IMG/VR virus record: IMGVR_UViG_3300021468_000006
Coordinates: 1 to 32,733 of that record
DNA from: a virus
Strand: one strand, 5' to 3'
Length of the DNA: 32,733 nt
A model generated the notes under the pieces. It saw nothing but the letters and a program-made list of their open reading frames with translations. It was not told the origin of the DNA and made no database searches. This document shows positions 5,850-14,008 of this stretch, piece after piece (positions within the stretch are counted from its first letter, which is position 1; the number at the start of each line of letters is the position of its first letter). Position numbers and translations under genes: made by a program.

Positions 5850-7415
5850 ATGGAGGTTCGCAAAAGAGGCTCTGTTGCGTTGTTGATCTTGTCTTTCTGG
5901 TTGGCCCACTCTCAATTGCTCCTGGCCGACCTCGATCAATCGCTTGATGCCACCTGCCGCATTCGTTGTCCAGACGGCTCGACCGGCAGCGGGTGCGCAT
6001 TTGCCGTGGCGCACAACTACGTGTGGGTGCTTACGGCCGCCCACGTGGTTGAAACCAGTTCGACGGTTCATTGCGAGTTTTGGCGGGCCGGCCACAAGTC
6101 CACGGCCTTGCCGGGCCACGTCCATCGGCGCAGTGCCGCCTATGATGTGGCCGTGGTGCTGGTGTCGGTTTCGCTGTTTCAGGGGGTGTTGCCGGAAGTG
6201 GTTCCCCTGGCGCCGCCGGATTTCGTGGTGCGCCCGGGCGAGACTATCACTTCAGCCGGCTGCGCCCACGGAGCCTGGGCCACGGGACTGAAAGGTCATG
6301 CCCTGGGCTACGAGGGCTTGCGGCTGAACTTCACGCCCCCGCCGGCTGACGGGCGCAGCGGTTCGGCACTGATGGATGCCGAGGGCCGATACATCGTCGG
6401 GGTCGTCAGTGCTCGCACGATATCCGGTGAAATCTACGGGATCGCCTCTTCCATCCAGGCCGTCTATGCGGCTTTTGGCCGACCGGAGCAGCGCCATACG
6501 GCCTTGGCCGCCTTGAAGGTCCAGCAGCCCGGGCGCCTGGTACCGGTACACGGAATGACCAATGACCAATTCGCAATGACCAATCGGTCTGAACGGCGCG
6601 ATTCCCTTGGTCATTGGTCATTGGGGTTCGGGAATTCCGCCGACTTGCCCACCCAGTGCCCAGGCAGCATCTGTCCGGGCAGCAGCGATCAGTCCCGCTG
6701 GTACCTGCTGCCGTATCGCTACCGTCAGCAATTCCGCACCCAACCAGCGCCACAGCCGGCGCCTTCTCCTTCTCCGAGCCCGGACGGTGGGGGCGGGGGT
6801 CCCTGGCCTACGCTTCCGCCGGAGTCAGTGCCAGCGCCTTCGCCACCGCCATCTGCCGTCTCACCGCCCGAGCTGCGCGTGGAGCCGCAAGTGACCATCG
6901 ACGTAAGCCCCTTGGCCGAGCCGCTCACTGGCCTGGCCGAGGCCCAAAAGGGTCTTTCGGACGCGGTGGCCGCCTACCTGGAGGCGGAAAGCCGTCGCAA
7001 GGCTGAAGCCGAAGCGGAACGAAAGCTGGGCGCCGTGGCCCCGGCCATCGGCCAGGCCGGCAGTGCGGCCTTGCAAGGCAACTTTGAGGGCGCAGCCGAC
7101 ACGCTCGGCGAGAGCGGCAGTATCTGGGCTATGTTGGCCGAACTGGCCTGGACCATATTGGCACCTCTGCTGGGGATTGGGGCAGTCGGTTATGGGTTCG
7201 GCCGGGTAATCGTGCGAGCGATTGCCCGGGCGCTGGGGCCGAACGCCTACAGTGCCGCCAAATCGGCCATTGTGGACTGGTGGAAAGACGACGCCGACAG
7301 TCCCGATGAGGCTCGGGCCAAGGAACGCATGGCCGAGAAGATCGCCGATCGGACGGCAAAGAAACTCAACGGCGGCGCGAAGACGCCTGCCGCAAACAGT
7401 GGAGCGACAGGTTGA
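5850..7415 (+). CDS. exported trypsin-like serine protease with C-terminal membrane anchor
   Basis: The 521-residue product begins with a signal peptide (MEVRKRG, then a hydrophobic stretch up to about residue 26). A trypsin-fold domain follows with the full triad: His65 in TAAHVV, Asp99 in AAYDVAVV and Ser170 in DGRSGSAL. After residue 240 comes a long Pro/Ser-rich linker, a helical segment (about 355-420), a probable transmembrane segment (LAELAWTILAPLLGIG) and a basic tail. This suggests a protease displayed outside the membrane. The role is unknown: it could aid release, alter the host surface or affect other phages. The start follows AGGAGG. A palindromic repeat lies inside the reading frame near residues 236-258. 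Confidence 0.78.
   Translation: MEVRKRGSVALLILSFWLAHSQLLLADLDQSLDATCRIRCPDGSTGSGCAFAVAHNYVWVLTAAHVVETSSTVHCEFWRAGHKSTALPGHVHRRSAAYDVAVVLVSVSLFQGVLPEVVPLAPPDFVVRPGETITSAGCAHGAWATGLKGHALGYEGLRLNFTPPPADGRSGSALMDAEGRYIVGVVSARTISGEIYGIASSIQAVYAAFGRPEQRHTALAALKVQQPGRLVPVHGMTNDQFAMTNRSERRDSLGHWSLGFGNSADLPTQCPGSICPGSSDQSRWYLLPYRYRQQFRTQPAPQPAPSPSPSPDGGGGGPWPTLPPESVPAPSPPPSAVSPPELRVEPQVTIDVSPLAEPLTGLAEAQKGLSDAVAAYLEAESRRKAEAEAERKLGAVAPAIGQAGSAALQGNFEGAADTLGESGSIWAMLAELAWTILAPLLGIGAVGYGFGRVIVRAIARALGPNAYSAAKSAIVDWWKDDADSPDEARAKERMAEKIADRTAKKLNGGAKTPAANSGATG
6554..6622. repeat. palindromic repeat inside the protease gene
   Basis: AATGACCAATGACCAA (6554-6569) is the perfect inverse of TTGGTCATTGGTCATT (6607-6622), and a further AATGACCAAT lies between them. 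The element adds about 25 residues (MTNDQFAMTN and so on) to the linker without breaking the frame. It looks like a small mobile palindromic element of host origin that landed in a tolerant linker. Whether it moves is unknown. Confidence 0.7.
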
Positions 7416-7729
7416 TGATCCAGTTGCTAGTATTGCTTGGCATGATCTGCCCGGTAGAAACGGACCGGCAACAGCAGCCCTTGCCGGTGCTGGTGCTCGT
7501 AGTGAGCGAAGGATGCTCGGCGTGCCGCGAGGTGGAACCACACGCTCATTTGTTGGCCCGCAAAGGTTTGTTGCGCGTGTTGGATTTTGAGCGATACCCC
7601 GAGTGGTGCCGCAATCAGGGCATCCGGGCGGTGCCCCACTTGATCGTCTGGCAGCAGCGCGGCGACCGGCGCCTGCGTGCGGACTTTATCGGCAGCGAGA
7701 GAATTTTGGAGTACGCGCGACGCCCATGA
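7415..7729 (+). CDS. thioredoxin-like protein with CSAC motif
   Basis: A short hydrophobic N-terminus (MIQLLVLLGMICP) may be a signal segment. It is followed by VVSEGCSACREVEP, the CxxC redox motif of thioredoxin-like proteins, and later VPHLIVW, which matches the conserved cis-proline loop. The protein is about 104 residues, the usual thioredoxin size. It overlaps the protease stop (TGATG). An exported redox protein beside an exported cysteine-containing protease suggests joint action outside the cytoplasm, which is inference. Confidence 0.65.
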   Translation: MIQLLVLLGMICPVETDRQQQPLPVLVLVVSEGCSACREVEPHAHLLARKGLLRVLDFERYPEWCRNQGIRAVPHLIVWQQRGDRRLRADFIGSERILEYARRP

Positions 7730-7980
7730 CGGACCAGTCGTACAGCGAACAGATTCTGCAGCGACTAGCACGCATTGAGCAGCGCGTTGCCGATACCCAG
7801 CGTCAGATCACGGAACTGGCCCGGCAGCTTCACGGCAACGGCCAGCCGGGTCTGGTCCAACGGGTTTCAGCACTGGAGAGCAGCACCAGCATTTCCGGCC
7901 GGCTGTTGTGGCTGGTCATTGGCGCGGGCATGGCCGGCGGCGTGCAGCTCGTGCTGGCGTTGATGAAGGTGATTACATGA
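7726..7980 (+). CDS. small coiled-coil membrane protein (XhlA-like)
   Basis: This 84-residue protein has an N-terminal amphipathic coiled coil (ILQRLARIEQRVADTQRQ and onward) and a C-terminal transmembrane helix (LLWLVIGAGMAGGVQLVLAL). That order is typical of XhlA/haemolysin-like phage proteins and some holin partners. It overlaps the thioredoxin-like gene by ATGA. No endolysin is recognised beside it, so a lysis role is possible but not shown. Confidence 0.6.
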   Translation: MTDQSYSEQILQRLARIEQRVADTQRQITELARQLHGNGQPGLVQRVSALESSTSISGRLLWLVIGAGMAGGVQLVLALMKVIT

Positions 7981-8057
7981 GAGGTTCGGCAAACGGCCTG
8001 CGGCAACTTTTGCGGCGGCTGATCGCCTGGATCGGCCGGCTGCTGTACCGGATGTGA
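7977..8057 (+). CDS. 26-residue basic peptide
   Basis: An ATGA overlap with the previous gene opens a 26-codon frame giving a peptide with Arg and Leu/Ile in amphipathic spacing (LRQLLRRLIAWIGRLLY). It ends in TGATG at the next frame. The tight coupling suggests translation; the sequence would fit a membrane-active helix. It is too short for a firm call. Confidence 0.35.
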   Translation: MRGSANGLRQLLRRLIAWIGRLLYRM

Positions 8058-8071
8058 TGGGAGGCAGCCCC

Positions 8072-8278
8072 GTGAAAGAGCAGCGACTGTCGGGCGATGT
8101 TCCCGCCCCGATGCTCACCGTCGAGCAGCAGCAGGCGCTCGAGCGCATACAGGAGATACGCGAACTGCTTGCCGAGATCGACGCCCATGTAGATCACCTG
8201 CGATGCCTGCAGTTGCTCGACGAACTGGAGGGTTGTTTGAGCGGAGAGGCCAGGGATGGCCAGCGAGATCACGCTTAA
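8072..8278 (+). CDS. small coiled-coil hypothetical protein
   Basis: About 68 residues, almost wholly helical and charged (QQQALERIQEIRELLAEID and on), with no membrane segment. The GTG start at 8072 sits seven bases after GGGAGG; ATG 8057 is an in-frame alternative that overlaps the previous stop. The 3' end overlaps the next gene by 23 bases. It may be a small virion or lysis accessory protein. Confidence 0.5.
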   Translation: MKEQRLSGDVPAPMLTVEQQQALERIQEIRELLAEIDAHVDHLRCLQLLDELEGCLSGEARDGQRDHA

Positions 8279-8624
8279 CGTTTCGTTGCGCGTGGCCAAC
8301 GGGCTCATGGAAGAGCAATTCGGCCCCGTGCAGGACCAGATCGATCAAAGCGCCGTCGGCGCCGACGGTGGCGTGCGCGAGATCGGCACTACTGAAGAGA
8401 CGATCTCGCTTACTGATGTGAGCACGCCTGGCTATGCCATCTTCCGCAATCTCGACTCGACCAACTTCGTGACTATCGGCCCGGACAGCGGCGGTTCGAT
8501 GGTCGATTTTTTGAAGCTCAAGCCGGGGGAGATCGCGGTTCTGCGTCTGGCCCCTGACGTATCGATCAAAGCCAAGGCAGACACGGCAGCAGTCAAGCTG
8601 CTGGTGCGTGTGTACGCAGACTGA
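8256..8624 (+). CDS. small virion-type structural protein
   Basis: This 122-residue, beta-rich, acidic protein (NVSLRVANGLMEEQFGP near the start; PGYAIFRNLDSTNFVTIG in the middle; LKPGEIAVLRLAP late) has the look of a small head-decoration or fibre-associated phage protein found beside tail-fibre genes in cultured phages. A GGAGAGG stretch lies upstream. It is coupled by TGATG to the LamG-like gene. Confidence 0.55.
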   Translation: MASEITLNVSLRVANGLMEEQFGPVQDQIDQSAVGADGGVREIGTTEETISLTDVSTPGYAIFRNLDSTNFVTIGPDSGGSMVDFLKLKPGEIAVLRLAPDVSIKAKADTAAVKLLVRVYAD

Positions 8625-9691
8625 TGAACGGCTGGCAATACTACAAGACAATCCAGGTGCGCGATACTTATGTGGACGCCGACCTGGCGGACTTTCCGCT
8701 TTTGGTGGCGTTCGACGCCGACCCCGACATCGGCAGGCACGCCCGGGCCGACGGCCTGGACGTACGTTTCACACTCGACGACGGCCAGACCGAACTTGAC
8801 TTCGAGCGGGAGAGCTTCAGCGTACAAAACGGCAAGGCCAGCGGCCGCTTTTGGGTCCGCGTGCCGCAGCTTGTGGCCAGCGGACCTGGTGGCGCAGCGG
8901 CCACTATCCGCTGCTACTACGGCCGGCCCAACGCCAGCGACGCCAGCGACCCAGCCAGCGTGTGGACCAGCAACTTCGGCTGCGTGTTCCACTTTCGCGG
9001 CGGTGATCCAGATAGCGAATACGATTCGGTCGATCCGACCCGGCAACTTACACCAAAAAACTCGCCCACTTGGCACTCCGATGGCCCGCAGGGTGCAGCC
9101 TGCTATGAGTTCGGCCGTTCGGCCGCAAAGTCTTTTTACACCAGCGGCTGGACACCAGCCACGGGTTCACCGCTTACGCTGGAGGCGTTCGTCCAGCCGA
9201 CTGCTGATGACATCTCGGCTCATAATACCTTTCTTCCTTTGCGAGAGACCCGCGACTACCATGCCCTGGGCACGGGCTCGGCAAATCGCCTGCGCGCTTT
9301 GAGCTATACGCCAGGTAGCGGCTCACCAGCCGCCTATGCCACGGTCAATGCCGACCAGTGGTATCATGTGGCTGGCACGTTCACGGGAACAAACCAGCGG
9401 GAAATCTGGATCGACGGCCAACAGATTGCCAGTAACTCCACGGACGTAGGGGCAATGGACCCGGCCACCCAACTTGTAATCGGCGACCGCACAGTAGGCG
9501 GCGGCTACGGCATTGACGGGCGCCTGGCCGAGGTACGGGTAAGCACGGTGGTGCGTTCAGCAGCCTGGCTTCGCTTCACCTGGGCCAATCTCTCCAGCAA
9601 CGACCACGAGCTTATTTGGGGCGGAGAGTATCGCATACGGAAATTGATCCAACCAATCATCAGTCCACTTATTACGCCTCTGATAAGGTGA
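8624..9691 (+). CDS. DUF2341 plus LamG-like virion protein
   Basis: The N-terminal part (WQYYKTIQVRDTYVDADLADFPLLV) resembles the DUF2341 module, with the FPLLV and DGLDVRFTLDDG segments. The C-terminal part (about 160-335) resembles a LamG/concanavalin-type jelly roll: LTLEAFVQPT, WYHVAGTF, IWIDGQQIA, and LAEVRVS near the end. Such pairs bind sugars and are common in phage adhesion proteins. The final residues (LIQPIISPLITPLIR) are repetitive. It probably helps host recognition on the tail or head surface. Confidence 0.7.
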   Translation: MNGWQYYKTIQVRDTYVDADLADFPLLVAFDADPDIGRHARADGLDVRFTLDDGQTELDFERESFSVQNGKASGRFWVRVPQLVASGPGGAAATIRCYYGRPNASDASDPASVWTSNFGCVFHFRGGDPDSEYDSVDPTRQLTPKNSPTWHSDGPQGAACYEFGRSAAKSFYTSGWTPATGSPLTLEAFVQPTADDISAHNTFLPLRETRDYHALGTGSANRLRALSYTPGSGSPAAYATVNADQWYHVAGTFTGTNQREIWIDGQQIASNSTDVGAMDPATQLVIGDRTVGGGYGIDGRLAEVRVSTVVRSAAWLRFTWANLSSNDHELIWGGEYRIRKLIQPIISPLITPLIR

Positions 9692-9695
9692 CCAA

Positions 9696-10595
9696 ATGGC
9701 GTACTGCATGGCAGAATACACGGATGGGGCGGCTAATCTCTACAGGCCGGCCCCAGATTACTACTGCAAGTATCTAGTGCCACCGTTTTTCAGCCATATG
9801 GCGCCTGCCAGCGGTCATCTATTACTACACCATCGAGTGTTGCTTCGGAATTTGGACCCAGCAGGCGGCACTATTCAAGTAGGTATGGCTATCACCGAAG
9901 ACAATGGTCAAGGGTGGTGTCATGTCCGATTGCCACTTTTCGAGTCGGTGTCTCGTCCCGCCAATCAACAGGCAATCATAATCGAGCTTAGTCCGATACT
10001 CTGTAAGTCAGACGATCTGTTAGACATCTACCTTCGGAGCGACAATCCCAACGATGATGAGGTCGATTTGAAGGTTCAACAAATCTGCCTCTTGCAGGTA
10101 AATGCTGGGGCAGTTAGTGAAGACACGTCTGCCGCTGATGCGGTGGCAGATAACATTGACAATCTCGATGCTCCCGTTTCCAGTCGGGCCACACCGGCGG
10201 ACGTGCAGGTAACTGTCCAGCCTTTGGCTGGCCAGGTGCTCGCCGGTCAAGCTACCTCTCCCATCACCGCCTACAAATATGCTCGCTTGCAGGCGCAGAT
10301 CACCGTGCTTGACAACAATGGCAATCCTGTTGATCTGAGCGGGAAACAGATCGCCTTCGTCGCCTATTCGGACCGCGATCCGGACACCAAAGTACTGGAA
10401 CTGAAAAACTACGATGGCGAAGACACCCTCAGCATTGGCGGGACAGACAACAACATCGTTACCCTGGACGGACCGGACAGCGTGATCCCCACGCCAGGCA
10501 CGTATCGCTGGGTGCTCCGGAATCAGACGGACGATACGGTGCTATTGGCTGGCACGTTGCGAGTCAAGGCCGCGGCCGATGCCACGGCAACATGA
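9696..10595 (+). CDS. fibre- or baseplate-like virion protein
   Basis: This 299-residue protein lacks transmembrane segments. Its C-terminal 120 residues (YARLQAQITVLDNNGNPVDLSGKQIAFVAYSDRD and on, ending in a GTYRWVLRN strand) resemble the N-terminal domain of BppU-type baseplate proteins. The first half is unfamiliar. Its base composition is slightly lower in GC than neighbours over about 9700-10150, which may mark exchange of a host-specificity module. Confidence 0.5.
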   Translation: MAYCMAEYTDGAANLYRPAPDYYCKYLVPPFFSHMAPASGHLLLHHRVLLRNLDPAGGTIQVGMAITEDNGQGWCHVRLPLFESVSRPANQQAIIIELSPILCKSDDLLDIYLRSDNPNDDEVDLKVQQICLLQVNAGAVSEDTSAADAVADNIDNLDAPVSSRATPADVQVTVQPLAGQVLAGQATSPITAYKYARLQAQITVLDNNGNPVDLSGKQIAFVAYSDRDPDTKVLELKNYDGEDTLSIGGTDNNIVTLDGPDSVIPTPGTYRWVLRNQTDDTVLLAGTLRVKAAADATAT

Positions 10596-10605
10596 GAATG
10601 AAGAT

Positions 10606-10941
10606 ATGCGTTTTACGGTGTGTGCGCAGTGTGGACAGATCAAACCGGTCGGCAGACCCTGCGTTTGCCGTGTGCGCAGGACAGATACCAGGCCCAGCGC
10701 GAAGCGGCGCGGATACGATCGTGCCTGGGCCAGAGTGAGAAAGCAATACCTGGCGGCACACCCGCGTTGCGAACTGTGCGGGGCAAAGGCCGAGATCGTG
10801 CATCACGTCCGGCCGCTGCGAGGCCCGCACGATCCGCAGCGCCTGTGCTGGAGCAACTTGAGAGCGTTGTGCCGGAGTTGCCATGCCCGAGAACATCGGA
10901 CCGACGTTTCGTTACGCGCGACTGCACCAGTTGTTTATTGA
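10606..10941 (+). CDS. HNH endonuclease
   Basis: The core CELCGAKAEIVHHVRPL, then LCWSNLRALCRSCHAREH carries the HNH metal and catalytic residues (His-His in VHHV, Asn in WSNL, His in CHAREH) with two CxxC zinc pairs. HNH proteins next to terminase genes are needed for genome packaging in HK97-type phages, where they stimulate cleavage by the large subunit. An earlier ATG at 10579 is in frame but has no ribosome site. It lies directly before the terminase genes, as expected. Confidence 0.85.
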   Translation: MRFTVCAQCGQIKPVGRPCVCRVRRTDTRPSAKRRGYDRAWARVRKQYLAAHPRCELCGAKAEIVHHVRPLRGPHDPQRLCWSNLRALCRSCHAREHRTDVSLRATAPVVY

Positions 10942-11224
10942 GGCCGTGGACAAACTGCACCGTGACGGAGTGACCTACGAACATCCTCGCGGCCTGCGAC
11001 TGAGACCGGAACTTTCGGCGGCGATTCGGCTCAGCGCCGAGTTGCGACACCTGGAAAAGGAAAATGGCTTCGGCGATCGTGCAGAGGAAGATGACCCGAT
11101 CGCGCAGCTCGTCGATCCGGCGATTAGAGCAGCGAGTGGAAAGCTACCGGCGACGAGTTCTGGACGGCGGGCTTGCGGTCAACAGAGACGTAAGACTCGC
11201 AGTACAAAGAGCAAAACCAAGTGA
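10883..11224 (+). CDS. probable terminase small subunit
   Basis: A helical 113-residue protein placed between HNH and the large terminase, as small subunits are. Its first 75 residues (FRYARLHQLFIEAVDKLHRDG, LSAAIRLSAELRHLEKENGFG) suggest the P27-type small subunit. The last 50 residues overlap the terminase large subunit in another frame and are low in complexity, so that tail is less certain. A GGAG site lies nine bases upstream. Confidence 0.55.
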   Translation: MPENIGPTFRYARLHQLFIEAVDKLHRDGVTYEHPRGLRLRPELSAAIRLSAELRHLEKENGFGDRAEEDDPIAQLVDPAIRAASGKLPATSSGRRACGQQRRKTRSTKSKTK

Positions 11225-12740
11225 ATACGACTGGTCGGCGGTCGAGCGCGCCGCAAATTTCATCGAGAGCCTCTGTCACACGCGCGGCCCGCTGGCCGGC
11301 CAGCAATTCAAACTCCAGCCCTGGCAACTGTTCATCGTGGCCGAGTTGTTCGGGGCTACGAAAGACGGATTGAGACAGTACCGCAGGAGTTTCATCACCG
11401 TGCCGAGAAAGAACGGCAAAACCACGTTGGCGGCTGCCTTGGCCCTGTTCCTGCTTTTGGCCGACGGCGAAGCAGGCCCGGAAGTGCTGTGCGTGGCCAC
11501 CGCCCGCGAACAGGCCTTGTTCGTGGTGCAGGAGGCTCAGCGCATGGTCCTGCGTAGCGGATACCTGCGCCGCAACGTAGAAGTTTATCGCCACGAGATC
11601 GTCTGCCGCGCCAATGACGGACGCCTGGTCGCCCTGGGAGCGGACAAGGACGTGATCTGGGGACGCAACCCCAGCGGTGCGGTGATCGACGAGCTGCACG
11701 CGCACCGCAACCGCGATTTGTGGGACGCGGTGAATACCGCGCCGGGGGCCCGGGCACAGCCGCTGTTGCTGGTGATTACCACGGCCGGCGAAGACCGCGC
11801 CGGACTGTACACGGAGCTGCGCGAGTATTCCCGCGACGTGCTGGAAGGGCGTGCGCACGATCCCGCCTGGTTCGCCTTCTGCGCGGGCATCGACGACGGG
11901 GACGATTGGACCAGCCAGCGGGCCTGGAAGAAGGCCAATCCCAATCTGGGCACGAGCATCGGCCTGGAACAACTGCGCGACGAATTCAGGCAGGCCACTA
12001 CTCCGGCCGCCCAACTGGCGTTCCGGCGGATGCACCTGAACGAAGAAGTGACGGCCAGTGGTGCCTGGTTGCCGCTGGAAGTCTGGCGCGAACAAGAAGT
12101 GCCGCGCCTGCCGGATCTGCGCGGCCGAAGGTGCTTCGTGGGGTTGGACGTATCACGCACTACCGACCTGACGGCGGCGGTGTTCGCCTTTCCCGAACCC
12201 GATGGTCGCGTCTGGGTGGTGCCGTTCTGTTGGGCACCGCAGGCGGCCATCGAGCGAGGCAAGCGCAGCCGCTTGTATCGGCAGTGGCTGGCCACCAAGC
12301 AACTGTTCGCCGTACCCGGTGATATCGTCGATCAACAGGTGATCCGCCGCTTCCTGTTGGAAGCGCGAGTACAGAACTGCTGGAAGATCGAACGAGTGTA
12401 CGCAGACCCCTTTGGCGCAGGCCAGTTGCTCAACGATTTGAAGGCGGACGGTCTGCCGGCTACCAGCGTGGTGGAACACTTGCAGTACGCTCGCTACATG
12501 GAGCCGGCCATCCAGGCCACAGAGCGCCTGGCATATCAGCGCAAGTTGTTGCACACGCGCAACGACGTGATGGATTTCTGCCTGGGCAACGTGGAGGTCA
12601 AGGCCGACATGTCCGGGCAAAGACGTTTCGACAAGCGCAAGTCCACCGGACCGATCGACCTGGCCGTGGCCCTGGTGATGGCCTGTGGACATCTTGAAGA
12701 CCGGGAAGCAAAGCCACAAGTAGCCATACAGGTGATCTGA
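11064..12740 (+). CDS. terL: terminase large subunit
   Basis: The 558-residue protein has the ATPase domain with Walker A VPRKNGKTT (about 113-121) and Walker B GAVIDELHAH (about 205-214), then the RNase H-like nuclease domain with VGLDVSRTTDLTA, ERVYADPFGAG and GPIDLAVALVMA, which supply the acidic residues. It drives DNA into the prohead and cuts concatemers. The N-terminal stretch before the ATPase is conserved in this family, so the long overlap with the small subunit gene appears real. The stop overlaps the portal start (TGATG). Confidence 0.95.
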   Translation: MASAIVQRKMTRSRSSSIRRLEQRVESYRRRVLDGGLAVNRDVRLAVQRAKPSEYDWSAVERAANFIESLCHTRGPLAGQQFKLQPWQLFIVAELFGATKDGLRQYRRSFITVPRKNGKTTLAAALALFLLLADGEAGPEVLCVATAREQALFVVQEAQRMVLRSGYLRRNVEVYRHEIVCRANDGRLVALGADKDVIWGRNPSGAVIDELHAHRNRDLWDAVNTAPGARAQPLLLVITTAGEDRAGLYTELREYSRDVLEGRAHDPAWFAFCAGIDDGDDWTSQRAWKKANPNLGTSIGLEQLRDEFRQATTPAAQLAFRRMHLNEEVTASGAWLPLEVWREQEVPRLPDLRGRRCFVGLDVSRTTDLTAAVFAFPEPDGRVWVVPFCWAPQAAIERGKRSRLYRQWLATKQLFAVPGDIVDQQVIRRFLLEARVQNCWKIERVYADPFGAGQLLNDLKADGLPATSVVEHLQYARYMEPAIQATERLAYQRKLLHTRNDVMDFCLGNVEVKADMSGQRRFDKRKSTGPIDLAVALVMACGHLEDREAKPQVAIQVI

Positions 12741-14008
12741 TGGGTGTAGTAGCCAACACAATCCGCCGCATTCGGACTCTGCTCGGCTGGGAACAACTGG
12801 GCATGTCCATCGAGGACGTGGCCACCGGGTGGAGCACACCGGACTGGCAGCAGGCAATGGGTCTGCCGGCGGTGTGGCGGGCGGTGAGTCTTCTGAGCGC
12901 AGACGTGGCCAAGGTGCCGATCGGCGTGTATCGCACTTTGTCGAACGGCACGCGCGAAGAGCTACCGCACCATCAGATCGTGCGGCTGCTGAAGTACGAG
13001 CCCAATCCCGGAGTAACCGCCTTCACCTTCCGCCGGACGCTTACGGCGCACGCACTGTTGCACGGGCGCGGCGTGGCCTGGATCAAAAGAGGCGCGGGCC
13101 GGATCCGGTCGCTCGTGGTGCTCGATCCACAGCATACCTCACCAGACGAAAAGAACGGCCACATCGTCTGGAACACGCAGATCGACGGCGTGGAAGTCAC
13201 CCTCGACGACCGCGACGTGTTCCACCTGCCGGGGCTGTCCTGGGACGGGCTGACCGGTTGCAATCCGCTGGAAGTGCTGTGCGATGCCTTGGCCCTGGAA
13301 CTGGCCTTGCAGCAGCACGCTGCCGGGTTTTTCCAACGAGGCTATGCCCTGGCCGGCTTCGTGATTTCTCCTCACCCGCTGTCGCAGGAAGAACAAGAGG
13401 ACCTGCGCAAACAGTTGCGCAGTCTGCACAGCGGCGCCAAACGACACCACAAGGTGGCCGTGCTCTCCGGAGGATTGGACTGGAAACAGTGGGTCGCCGA
13501 TCCCCAGAAATCCCAATTGGTGGAGACCCGCCAGTTCGGCGTGCGCGAGGTGGCGAACATCTTTGGCCTGCCGCCCCACAAGCTCGGCGACCCGGAACGT
13601 ACCAGCTACAACTCGCTGGAACAGGAAAATGCCGACTACCTGGCCAGCTCGCTCGATCCCTGGCTGGTGGCCTGGGAGGCGGAGTGTCACCGCAAGCTGC
13701 TCACCGACGCGGAGCGTGAGCGCGGAATCTACGTGGAGCACAAGCGCAATGCCCTGTTGCGCACCAATTACGTGGATCGGGTAAACGGTTATCGGCGGTT
13801 GATCGAGATCGGCGTGCTTTCGCCCAACGAGGTGCGCCGCTTGGAGAACCTGCCGCCGCGTCAAGGAGGAGATCAATACTATGCACCAGCGAACTGGGTT
13901 CCCGCAGATCATGGAGGTGATCGGCAGGGTCAAGCAAGTGGCCAATCGCCCGCTCAAGGTGCGGGTGGAAACGGACGGCCCGCAGATCACGTTATGGCTG
14001 TACGATGA
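12740..14008 (+). CDS. HK97-family portal protein
   Basis: The 422-residue protein shows portal features: AMGLPAVWRAVSLLSADVAKVPIGVYR near residue 38, GRGVAWIKRGAGRIRSLV, LDDRDVFHLPGLSWDGLTG, and FGVREVANIFGLPPHKLGD with the stem region after it. It forms the twelve-fold channel at the head vertex. The 3' end (after NLPPRQGG) overlaps the prohead protease gene by 128 bases. Confidence 0.95.
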   Translation: MGVVANTIRRIRTLLGWEQLGMSIEDVATGWSTPDWQQAMGLPAVWRAVSLLSADVAKVPIGVYRTLSNGTREELPHHQIVRLLKYEPNPGVTAFTFRRTLTAHALLHGRGVAWIKRGAGRIRSLVVLDPQHTSPDEKNGHIVWNTQIDGVEVTLDDRDVFHLPGLSWDGLTGCNPLEVLCDALALELALQQHAAGFFQRGYALAGFVISPHPLSQEEQEDLRKQLRSLHSGAKRHHKVAVLSGGLDWKQWVADPQKSQLVETRQFGVREVANIFGLPPHKLGDPERTSYNSLEQENADYLASSLDPWLVAWEAECHRKLLTDAERERGIYVEHKRNALLRTNYVDRVNGYRRLIEIGVLSPNEVRRLENLPPRQGGDQYYAPANWVPADHGGDRQGQASGQSPAQGAGGNGRPADHVMAVR

